This document shows positions 54,154 through 64,000 of a stretch of 64,000 nucleotides of DNA, piece after piece. The notes under the pieces were generated by a model, which saw nothing but the letters and a program-made list of their open reading frames with translations, was not told the DNA's origin and made no database searches. Positions within the stretch are counted from its first letter, which is position 1, and every line of letters starts with the position of its first letter. Source of the stretch: Rhabditophanes sp. KR3021 (taxonomy: Eukaryota; Nematoda; Chromadorea; Rhabditida; Alloionematidae); contig CAUJLY010000003.1 of NCBI GenBank assembly GCA_963281155.1, forward strand, positions 7,130,001 to 7,194,000, written 5' to 3'. The position numbers were made by a program, and so were the translations under genes.

Positions 54154-55730
54154 ATGATGACAAAGATCACCAAAAAAGACCATTTGTGAGTATTTTGAGT
54201 TTGATTCAAAAAGTAGGTGCAACAAGTCATTTGTATAAATTATTATTTAATTCCTTTTTATTATAATTTGATCATCGTTATTTAATAGAAATATGTATTT
54301 GATTTATTGTCGATATGTCTTTTGTGAATAAACTAAATATATAACTAATTGATGGATAGATTTATGCCTTGTGATTGTTCACAAATTGAAATAATATTTT
54401 CGAGGATAAATAAAACATTAAAAAGATTATTTTAAAATGAGTGTAAACAAAACTATTCAGATAGGTATACCCTATCACCACATATTTTGTCTTTTTGAAA
54501 ACGTTATGACATAAAGACTGAATATTTTTGATCTTTTCAATTCAAAATAATTAACGACTGTCTTTTTTATGGTTTTGGTAATCATTAATATTACTACATT
54601 TCAAAAAAGCAAAGTTGTCTGAGAGATGGTTGTAATAAACATAACTAGACTTTTAAGAGAACATATTCATTTGGTGTGTATTGTTCAACCAAAATTTGTT
54701 TTGATCTTAAAAAACTTCAAGTCAATTTGAATTAGTCAATTAGTTGTTGCAAAAAGGTATGAAATGAACATTCCCAAAAAGACCTTGATCGAATGTTTAT
54801 TGAACTGAAATTGCTTTGTACCAGGTTGTTGACAATTAATAATGTTGATTGTTACATCCATAAATACTTGTGACGGTATTTTGAATGTTTGAGGGTATTG
54901 TGGCTGTTTTGTGGATGTTTTTGAATGTACCAACACAACAACACCCCTCCCTACCCGTCATTCCTGAACAATTTACAAAGCTGAGTTGATTAATTTGAAC
55001 AAATAACTATTTTTATCTTTTTTAATATTACCAGTATACAAGTCTTATCACAAGTGACATTAGTGCACCTAATTCGCTAATGATAGGGAATACCATTTTT
55101 ACGGTAAATAGAAAGTGAAATTTGATTTACAAAGTTGGGACTCTTTTGTATTATTGCAGATTAATTGGTAAAAAATGACGATAAGAGTCTCATGATACCA
55201 TGCATTCAAAAAAGTCATCTATCTAATCTAGTACTTACTTATATTTTTCTTCTCCAATCAAAAATTCATTGAAAAGACATTAATAAAAATTAATTACTTT
55301 TCTTATCATTCCAACCATATAATCTAGCAAACAAAGATTTTAACCGCATAGAGACTACATCATTTTATTACAAAAAATGATTCACAAAAAATGTTGTACG
55401 ACTCGAAGACAAATAGTATGTACACTTTGAGATAATCATCATCTAAAGGAATTCCCTTTACGCATTCATCAAGCACGGTATCATCATTAACCAAAAAATC
55501 ACATGTAATTAAGTTGTCGTTAAGTGACAATCACATTGAAGATCTTACTTTGCTGGCAGCTTTTCAAATCAGCGGGGAATCACAAAAATAAAGAAGTATA
55601 CTTTTTATTACTTCCCTTACGGCCGCCTACTAATGCATTCAAATACACGTAGGAGAGTGTGTATGATCATTCCTAATCGTCAACAGCAACATCTAAACCA
55701 AAGGGGTATTACCAAAGGCAGCCCCATCAA
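54154..55730. other. Non-coding region between the vWA gene and the orphan gene at 55911
   Basis: 1.6 kb, AT-rich. It carries the 3' untranslated region of the vWA gene, with AATAAA near 54326. Short open frames are low complexity. No RNA gene seen. Confidence 0.5.
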
Positions 55731-55770
55731 AAGTTGATATATAAGAGACCACTTCTCGTTGATTGTTCAT
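55731..55770 (+). promoter_or_regulatory. TATA-box promoter candidate for the gene at 55911
   Basis: GTTGATATATAAGAGACC gives a good TATA box at about 55737, roughly 30 nt before GTTCATTC, a possible initiator. The next ATG in a good AAAAG context is at 55911, which supports that open frame as a real gene. Confidence 0.4.
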
Positions 55771-55910
55771 TCAAATAGTTTTGCAGTGTCGACCTTGTTT
55801 TGACCCTACTCGTAATTATACACAAATATATAGATAGATATATTTTGCTACCAACAAAAAAAAGAACTAGTCTAATCTCTTTTTGACAGCAAATCAACTT
55901 TAAACAAAAG

Positions 55911-56300
55911 ATGTCCATCTTCAACCCAACCCAAACCTCTGACGACTTGATCTCAGTCTCGCATACACGGCTTTCCTCGAACCAAATAGACTGCTTTGGC
56001 ACAGTCATCCCCACCACTTCATCCACCTCCTCATCCACTGCCTCTACGCCAACTCAAGACAAATGGGGTGGAAGAGATGTGGGGACGAGGAAAGAAATGA
56101 GAAATCTAGGTGATTTCATCAGAGCTGCTGTCCTAGAAGCAGCTGACTCTGACACCGACACACAACACCCATCATTCCTAAATAGCAGACCACGCAAAGT
56201 GAATTTGGTTTCGGAATTTTATTCTTACCTCCACCAACCAAAAGAAATGTCAGCAATCGAGTCAAGGCGCAATCAAAATGTACTCTTATCCTCTTTCTAA
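55911..56300 (+). CDS. Orphan small protein, 129 residues
   Basis: I do not recognise it. ATG in good context (AAAAGATGTCC). Ser/Thr-rich first half with TTSSTSSSTAST, then a more structured part with DKWGGRDVGTRKEMRNLGDF, IRAAVLEAADSD and VSEFYSYLHQP. No signal peptide, membrane segment or Cys pair. Support: a TATA promoter 170 nt upstream, single exon, non-biased amino acids in the second half. Could also be the first exon of a larger gene, but no donor with a partner was found. Confidence 0.5.
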   Translation: MSIFNPTQTSDDLISVSHTRLSSNQIDCFGTVIPTTSSTSSSTASTPTQDKWGGRDVGTRKEMRNLGDFIRAAVLEAADSDTDTQHPSFLNSRPRKVNLVSEFYSYLHQPKEMSAIESRRNQNVLLSSF

Positions 56301-56876
56301 TTCTCATTTCAAATCATTGCCCGCTCAATCTCCTCAAATCTCACCTACTGACGTAGGGCTTGTTTCCATAAATACTTTCCACACACCAAAATCTTCACCC
56401 AAACAATCTCATATTATTAATTACTTGACAACAAATTGTCATTTCTATTCCGCATATCTGTATCTACTGACATCACAATAAGAAGTATAATCGCAATTCA
56501 TACCATTTAACTATATCTAATACGTACTATATTTTTAATAAATAAAATGTTATCCCATGCAATCTTGATTAGTCGTTAATTTGTTGGTGAGGTAGTGTAG
56601 ATGTTTTTGAAGCGAATTATGGGAATTGAAGAAAATTTGTTTTGACGTAAGAGAAAAGTCGACAAATAGTATTATACGCAGTAGATTAATAGTAGGGCAT
56701 CATAATGCGATAGAGTGGTGGATTTGGCATGGTATGAAGTGTTATTTAAGGGTTGATAAATATGTTGAAATAAATTCATTTTTTCAAAGATTCTTTTTAT
56801 CTATCCCAAAATTTAATATCACAAACAAAACTATTAACTACAAATAGTACTCAAAATCGTGACTAAAGCAAATAAA
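56301..56876. other. Short spacer between two orphan genes
   Basis: AT-rich; AATAAA near 56540. Open frames at 56278-56481 and 56626-56847 overlap untranslated sequence or lack an ATG. Confidence 0.45.
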
Positions 56877-57506
56877 ATGGCTCCTTACTACTTCCCTTTA
56901 AACCAGCGACGATCCATCGAATCTGACATCGAACTTGATCCCATGACCTCTGTGAAACGGGTATGCATCGTTCTCTATTTCGTTATTTGCTTTTCCGCAG
57001 CAGCTACAATCATGCTAATAGCCTTGCTAACCAAACAATACTATGCTAATAGATATGATGGTCGCGAAAGAGAAGACAAAAAGACGAAAGATGTGTATGA
57101 TACCATTTCGAATAGGTGCGAAAAGTATTATGAAAAGTTATCTACTTCTGAACCAGTTAAATTTCACAAAAAGATTCTTAGAAGATGGAGTACTACTAAT
57201 GCTTTGTTGAGGAAAAATAATTTTATGTTTGAGAGGATGGAAGTTAAACCGAGGTTTAGTCACTTTGATAAGATTGAAGAAGTGGGTAATTTTAGTAAGA
57301 AAATTTGTGATAACCTCGAGCAAGTTGATGATTTGTGTTTCAAGACAGAGGATGCCTCGTATCAATACTGGAAAAAGAGAGATTTACCTGAAGATGATGA
57401 TGAAAATAATAATTATGATGATTTGTTTGAAATTTGTGCAGCTAAACAGAAACCGAGCAATATTATTGCGGATATTTTGTACCATAACCATCCTTCATAT
57501 TTATAA
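56877..57506 (+). CDS. Orphan type II single-pass membrane protein
   Basis: 209 residues, ATG at 56877 (AATAAAATGGC). Short cytoplasmic end with PLNQRRSIESDIELDPMTSVKR, then one membrane span at about 31-54 (VCIVLYFVICFSAAATIMLI, going on to ALLT), preceded by basic residues, so the N-terminus is inside. The outer part, about 150 residues, is charged and helical and holds four cysteines (SNRCEKYY, KKICDNL, DDLCFK, FEICAAK) that could form two disulfides; it ends DILYHNHPSYL. There is a run DEDDDENNNYDD near the end. Single exon. Family not recognised. Fairly sure it is a real gene from its composition and topology. Confidence 0.65.
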   Translation: MAPYYFPLNQRRSIESDIELDPMTSVKRVCIVLYFVICFSAAATIMLIALLTKQYYANRYDGREREDKKTKDVYDTISNRCEKYYEKLSTSEPVKFHKKILRRWSTTNALLRKNNFMFERMEVKPRFSHFDKIEEVGNFSKKICDNLEQVDDLCFKTEDASYQYWKKRDLPEDDDENNNYDDLFEICAAKQKPSNIIADILYHNHPSYL

Positions 57507-58663
57507 ATAAATTATTTTTTAATTCAAATTGACTTTTTAGTCTTATCAAAATGTTTTGTATTTTACGTATTCGGGATTATCTTTAATTTTTTGACTCATA
57601 ATGAATCAACGGAAGTTAATCTAAATGAAACCTGAAGAAAGTAGTTAATTTAATAAATACAAAAGTATGTTTTCTTATGTACCAGCAAATAGACTTGTCA
57701 ACCGATACATATCGGATTTTATTGCTGAGAAAATTTGTATGAAATCGGAAAATAGTGGAACCGATAAATGGCCATCAATTTATAAATATATTCAAACATC
57801 TTTTTTATTACTTAAAATTAAAGAACTAGATTACATAAAAGCTGATATTTTCACTATTAACTAAAAATTGAGGTAATCATTTATTTTGTGTAATATATGT
57901 TGTTCGATTATCTCTTAATATAAAATCATCTGGACATGTGTATTTAGTTTCCTTTTTGACACAACTTTAATATCTAACTGATATTCTTTCTTTTGTAACA
58001 GGTGTCTCCCTATTTAGAATAAATGAAAATGCCTTCAGTTATAACCAAGTTTCTCCTAATTGACAATCATAAACACAACTATCTTGTGAATTGGCTTAAT
58101 CTGTCGAAAAATAAAAAAGATAATATGGTGATTAGAGGAGATGAGATTAAATTTATTAATACACACTCAAAATCTACTTAAGAAGATTAAGACACTCTAA
58201 GTTTGTTATGACTTGAAAGTAATTGCAGTGTGGATGCACAATATTAAGCAGAGCTTTGTCTCTAGCTTAAATTTTAAATATCATTTCCATATTACGAACA
58301 CTAACAATAATATTTAAATTTATTTATTCAATAACACAAAAAAGATGAGCAGTATAATTGGCTTTTCTCTAAAAATTTTGTTAATATAAATTCTAATGAC
58401 AATGTATATAAAAAAGACTTGTCGCTATCTTTTAACTAGACGGAATTCTTATATCTCTTTACATTATTTAAGAAAGTCTCGGCACAGACTGGCTTAAATA
58501 TGCAAATGATTGGCTTTGAAGACATTGATAAGACAATAAAGATTTAAATATATAATATTTTCTGATCATGTTCTCCTTTCACAAAATCGAAAAGTTTAAT
58601 AAAAGAACTGTGGTGTGGTAAAAGAATTCCTTACATAATAATAACATTCGAATAAGACCCATT
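57507..58663. other. AT-rich spacer before the 3' end of the UNC-89-like gene
   Basis: Holds the 3' ends of the plus-strand orphan gene and the minus-strand Ig gene. A 65-codon ATG frame at 57667-57864 (MFSYVPANRLVNRYISDF) is possible but unsupported. No kinase-like sequence on the minus strand here, which matters for the UNC-89-like gene. Confidence 0.5.
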
Positions 58664-61600
58664 TTAATCATGTTCGTTGTTTTCATCGCCTTCAGCAATA
58701 TCTGGCATCTTTCTAATAATTTCAGATGGAATTCTTCGTAATGATGCTGAGGATGTTAAGGAGTGATTATTTGGTTCGGCAGAGTAATCTGCTTGAGCTG
58801 AAACACCAACACATTAGCATATTGATGAAAGGTGTAGAAAAACAAAACATAAAAGACATTTTTAAACCAACTTTAAAAAGAACAACAAACGACAGGAAAC
58901 ACACAAAATCCTCAAAATAGCTACTTATTTTAAAGAATCAAAAAATGCTTCACTACTCAAAAGTGAATGTAAGTAACACAAGCAATCAACAAAATGGCAA
59001 ACCTTCAACTGTTACTGTGCAACTGCAGGTTGTTTGACCAGCTACATTAGTACATAAGATAGAATAGATTCCACTATCACGCCAGATTGGGTCAGTGATG
59101 ATGAGGGAATAGAGGTATGGTCCATCTTGAATGCATTTGACTCTGGCAGAGTTGACGATCGGATGCCATTCTTTCATCCATTTGGTTTCGCAATCCGGGA
59201 CTCCTTCGATGCGGACGTCGAGGCGTAGAGGCTTTCCGTCGCTGAATACTTTGTCTGTTAGGGGTTGGATGATGTGTGGGCGAGCTGAAATTGAAGGAAC
59301 GGCAAACGTTATTAATGTTGTGTTAATTGAATAAAATGGAATTATTTTTATTAAGGTTGTTAAAAAACTACACCAAACATAGATAGGCACCACTTCAACT
59401 TTAAAATGTACACAATCAACTTACTTGCTATTTCTGCATAGAAATTCTGCTGAGCTTCTCCCCATAAATTCTAAAGTGATCATTATTATAAGAAAACAAA
59501 TCAAGTAAATTACCTTAGCAATGCATTGATATTGCCCAACATTTTCCTTTTTAAATCCCTTTATACTCAAGATGGCTTCACTATTTCCATGGTTAATAAT
59601 TCTAGTCAATGAAGTAGCTGAAGTCGTATCAATTGCATGACCTCTGAAGGTGAAAGTAATATCTGGGTTAGGGTAGCCTTCGTAGTGCAAAGAAACGATT
59701 AAAGTGTCATTTTCAGCGCAGTATCTTTTCTCAACTACACCTGGTGCAAACCAAGGAGCACAAGCAAAGTTTTCACTGTAGCAATCATTCAAAGCTTTTT
59801 CCGCATATGGATCTAATAGAGGAATGATTTTTTTGTTTTTATCCATCGTTGGTCCTGGGGGAGCCATTAATCTCGAAGGTGGAGAGGAAGGAGAAGCTTC
59901 TGAAATTCCGTAGATATTTTCTGCTCGTACTCGGAATTGATATGACTTTCCGATTTCCTGAAATATTTTTTGAAATCGCCGATGACACATTTTACTTACG
60001 AGGTTTCTGACTTTGCAGACAGGCTCGGGGATGTTATAGTCAAGTAATGACCAGTCTTTTTCCGGAAGCTCCCTGATCTCAACTACATAAGTGACTTGAG
60101 GATAACGCGGGGGAGATCTCTTCGTTGGAATCCATGAAAGGGTCAAGTAATGGCCAGTCACTTCTTTTATCTAAAAATATTTGTCAACTGCAATTTAGTT
60201 CCTCCACTTACAAATGGGCCGCGGTCAGGTGGAGTAGGGTAAGATGCATAATTAACTTTTTTGAAACCATATTCCTCAGTCAAATAAGGAGTCACATCTT
60301 CTAGGTGATGGAATTTTAATGTGTCTAAATAGGGAACTGTAACGTCTAAGACGGCAGAAGAGGTTGCTGTGCCACTTGAGTTTCTTGCAACGCAGACATA
60401 TCTGAAAGTAGGAACGATTATCAATATTAGCGTCTATAAAGTGAGCAGTCGTAGTCCTGTGCAATTGCACGTTTTATATAAACCTATTTTTTCACTTCAA
60501 GACCCATGCATCATTGCTATTATGATAATGACTCAAAAATGAACGCAAGTAAAAAATTGTTCAATCAATTGTAACGAGTTATTTTAAATTATACTTACCT
60601 TCCAGCATCTTCTGGCAAAGTATCTAAAAGAATCAAAGCATGACTACCACCGCCGCAGGATTGGATTTTGTATCTTCCTCCGTTGATTATTTTGGTGTCA
60701 TTGTGGTAAAATTCAACAGTTGGTGGTTCTGTTCCGACTACTAGGCAATCGAAGATAGTTGGTAAATGAGTGAATACGTGTTTGTTTTTTAATTGTCTGA
60801 TGAAGCCTGGGGGATGTAAGGCACCTTCTTTGGTTTCATCTCCATATGTTTTTGGCTTGATGACGGAAATGCAACATTCTGTCTTTGCAGACCCAAGTTT
60901 GTTGGTTGCCTCTAACGCATAGTCGCCCTGATCTTCCAAAGTCGCGCTTACTATGACTAAATGATGGATTCCTCTTTCATCCGTCCAGACAACGCGTCTA
61001 CCTTCCGAGTCATTCTTTATTTCTTCTCCGTCCTTAAACCATTTGACTGTTGGAATTGGATTTCCAGTCACACAAACCTGAAACTCAATTGTATTTCCTT
61101 GGTGAGTAGACATATTATGAAGGCCTCTTCTGATTCTTGGTTTGCTTTCTTCAGGCTCCCCGATTGGCTCGACAGGCCTAGCTGATCTAACTGAACGATC
61201 TCCTTGGACTGTTAATTCAGCTTTAGTAGAAGCTGTTCCGAATGCGTTGCTGACAACACACCTAAAAATTTGTATCAGTGGATAGCTCTGAATTTTGTTT
61301 TAAATTTTTAGCTCGGTAACGGAACAAAGTTGTCCGATTGGATTGAGTGTTAAAGAGAGAAGTTTGGGAGTTAATGTAAAAAACGCCCTTCTTAAGCGTG
61401 GACTGCAAACACTTTACTAACCAAGTTTTTGACCAAAGTTGTACAAAAGAATTGTATGAGACAGAAAAGATCGGAAATGCCTTTTATGAGCAACATCTAA
61501 CTCAATACATAACATACTACGTAGAAATAAAATAACCACCAGGGCAATTTATTTGTGTGTCTTTCGAGTGATTACACCATCACGACTATTTTTTAGCTCA

Positions 61601-64000
61601 ATTCATTTTGTTTGTATTTTCAAGTGCTTATATCATCTCATGCATTTTTACATTTCAATGTACTATTTAATATTAATATTATGCTAATAACTTTAACTTT
61701 AAATGCAAATAAAAACACCAAAAATATTTCAACATAATTAATTGATACATACCTGTAATAGCCTTCTTGTTCGAAAGTTACATTAGATAAAGTCAATCTC
61801 TGCATGCCTTCTGGCTGAGACTCGATTTTGACGTCAGCTGAGTCATGTAATTGCATTCCATCTTTTAGGAATTTGACATCTGGGAACGGTTTACCGAATG
61901 GTAGACATTCGAATGTTACACTTTCTCCGACTTTACACCTTTTTACAAATAGTGGGATCGTAAATCCGGGAGCAGATCCAGCTGTAGAGTCAGCTAAGTA
62001 ATCTCTTGATCTGCCTCTGCTTCTAGTTTCTACAATAACATCAGCTAATGTGCGGCAACTTCCAAACTCATTTGTACAAACAGCTCGGTAAGTCTTAAAA
62101 GATGGTAATATGTTAAATAATATAATCAACTTACTCCAGACTCAAATCTTCCAGGCGAAATAACTTCTAATTCAGCACAACCATCCCCTAGATCGAGGAT
62201 CTGTATCTTTTCATAAGAATAAATTCTATTTCCATCTTTGTACCACTGGATTTCGAGTCTTTCTCCACTGAACTTGCACTTTAATTTAAAACCTTGCTTT
62301 TCAGACACTCTCACATTTTCCAAAGGAATAATAAGCTGTGGTGCCTTTCCAGAATCATAAGAAGGTGTTCTGAATGGAGAAGCTCTGAGATTATCAGCAG
62401 CACTAGTATTTAAATTTCGTTTCACAATTGCATTTCCTTTGCATTGAGCTGAACCAGCTGGAGAGGTTGCCACTACTCTATAAATGCCATCGTCATCCAT
62501 TGAACATTTGGCGATGTATAAAGTGGCAGTTCCATCGGCCTCCACTGACAATTTGTTGTTGTCGTCTTCGAGGACCTTTTCTCCGTTTCTGTACCAAACT
62601 AATTGTGGCATGGCATCAGTAGGTTCGATTTTGCACACTATTTTCAGTGGACTTCCTTCTGTGCCTCTTACATCGCCAATGGCCATGCTGAATCTTGGGG
62701 GAGCTCCTCCAGCCAACACCACAGGTCTCTTGTAAGCATCTTCGATCCTAATAAAGGCCCTTGAATTGGAGCTACCTTCTTCATTAGTAGCAATAGCTCT
62801 GATAGTACCAGCATCTGAATGTCTAGCATTATTAATGCGGAGTGAATAACATCCATCGCCAACATTATTATTCCATTCATATCTAGAATCATCGAACAAC
62901 GGAATTCCATCTTTAGTGAATTTGACTGTTAATGGTTGACTTCCTGTCACCTTGCAATTAAGCTCAATGGTATTTCCTAATGCCACAGTCAAATCATCTA
63001 ACCCAATCACGAATTTGGGAGCTTCACCTTCTGGTTTCATGCTCCTTCCGAATCTCTTGAAATTAGGGTCTATGTGTACGGTGGCTGAGGTTGAGGCTTG
63101 GCCGGATGAGTTGGAAGCCTCGACTCGATAAATACCTTCCTCAGTCATTGAACATTCTCTGATTCTGATGCTCAAAACACCTGATGCCGATAAATGCATG
63201 TCTACTCGTTTAGATTCTCTCAGCAACACTCCATTCTTATAAACGGTTAGTTCGGGGAATGGAACTCCACTGACAGTGCATGACATTTCTAATTCACCTC
63301 CACGATCTACCCACTTGTCTGTTAGGTTTTTGGTGAAGAAGGGGGGTTCGCCTTCTCCTTTGGCCATTTCTGGTTTGAAGCACTTGACAGTGACTAGGCA
63401 TGCTGTGTTGGTGGCGCCATGGCAATTGCTAGCAGTAATTCTATATGCTCCCATGTCACTTTTTTGGATGTCAGTGATGGTGAGAGTGCATTCGCCACTT
63501 TCTTTGTCAAATGTAGTCTTCATGTTGGAGGTTATTTTTAAAGGCAACCCGTCGTGGTACCAGGCCACATGGCAGGTCGGCATTCCTTCGACCCGAGTAT
63601 ACAAGGTCAATTTTTGTCCAGCATCCAGTGTTTGATCTTTCAAGTACGGGAAGAATCTAGGGCTGACTTCTTTTGTTTGGTCTGGTTCAGCTGGCTTTTC
63701 GGCTTCGATGTTTAAGCAACTTCTGGTATCGGCAGAGCCTAGAGAGTTCCGAGCATGGCAGGTAAACATACCCACCCATTCCGGCGTAAGTCTAAGGACC
63801 TTAAGTCTGCAGCACCCATCAAGTGTATTGTTGATTTCGATTCCTGGAGTCTTCTCATCAACTACTTTACCTTCGAAATACCATGTAATGAGGGCGTGTT
63901 CTTTGGCATCAACATGGCATTCGATGGCAGCGGGATGGGTTTGTGGCAATCTACGATCCCACAAAGGACTGTTAAAGCGGGGTGGGTATAATTTGTCACC
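58664..64000 (-). CDS. UNC-89/obscurin-like giant muscle Ig protein, 3' part (partial)
   Basis: Sarcomere M-line scaffold of body-wall muscle. Cut at the window edge; the frame is open to 64000. Exons 64000-62135, 62093-61753, 61261-60599, 60401-60212, 60170-60000, 59957-59514, 59470-59425, 59284-59003, 58797-58664; 4137 nt, 1378 residues in the window, phases agree. About eleven Ig (I-set) domains: nine in a row, then one fibronectin type III domain (about 60220-59880), a linker with PLLDPYAEKALNDCYSENF, and two more Ig domains. Typical Ig signs (G-x-Y-x-C, D-x-G-x-Y-x-C, W-Y/F-K-D-G) repeat. The linker and the last two Ig domains resemble the part of UNC-89 just before its first kinase. Here the last exon instead reads RRIPSEIIRKMPDIAEGD and stops. 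No kinase domain follows within the window. The 491-nt intron 61262-61752 holds nothing else. Confidence 0.82.

Noticed and set aside
57667..57864. 65-codon frame starting MFSYVPANRLVNRYISDF
   Set aside because: ATG in fair context but no family, signal, promoter or conservation evidence; length is within chance for this AT content.
58664..64000. Twitchin (UNC-22) as the identity of the Ig gene
   Set aside because: Twitchin alternates many Fn3 and Ig domains; here at least nine Ig domains run in a row before a single Fn3, and the post-Fn3 linker resembles UNC-89.

Overview
The window reads as nuclear DNA of a nematode. The evidence is two cuticle collagens with the nematode-specific N-terminal domain and Cys-rich C-terminal knot, an SXP/RAL-2 family secreted protein, an UNC-89-type giant muscle Ig protein, an AT-rich background, and many very short introns (about 41-60 nt) beside a few of 400-900 nt. 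I cannot place the species. All exon structures below were read by eye from splice signals, frame continuity and family knowledge.

Layout. 143-4947 (minus): two tandem cuticle collagens with the same exon plan; the upstream one carries an extra Ala/Pro/Val-rich C-terminal tail of about 300 residues. 5156-8672 (minus): complete cytosolic C1-tetrahydrofolate synthase. 9325-10278 (minus) and 10932-12429 (plus): divergent eIF5A and an OGFOD1-type ribosomal prolyl hydroxylase, both translation factors. 12739-13836 (minus): DHHC palmitoyltransferase whose last codons need a frame change. 15503-21894 (plus): complete Mi-2/CHD3-CHD4 remodeller. 22265-24138 (plus): a secreted SXP/RAL-2 protein and a NUDT19-like hydrolase. 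24602-25831 (minus): single-exon, very divergent forkhead-like protein, flanked by two copies of a 450-bp segment taken from the NUDT19 last exon. 27205-28546 (minus): endophilin A. 31318-34562 (minus): VAC14. 34563-40783: a 6.2-kb AT-rich gene-poor stretch with a possible eroded element and a TATA-type promoter. 40784-43535 (plus): CREB3/OASIS-type membrane-anchored bZIP factor. 46207-54153 (plus): secreted 2,537-residue protein with eight von Willebrand A domains. 55911-57506 (plus): two orphan genes, one a type II membrane protein. 58664-64000 (minus, cut by the window edge): 3' part of an UNC-89/obscurin-like gene that ends without a kinase domain.

How the genes relate. Most are ordinary housekeeping or developmental genes with no operon logic. 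Functional pairs that stand out are eIF5A/OGFOD1 (divergent promoter, both touching ribosome decoding) and endophilin/VAC14 (membrane traffic). The extracellular-matrix group (two collagens, the vWA protein) and the muscle gene fit the body wall of a worm. The least explained items are the vWA protein, the collagen tail, the forkhead-like gene inside its duplication, and the kinase-less end of the UNC-89-like gene.
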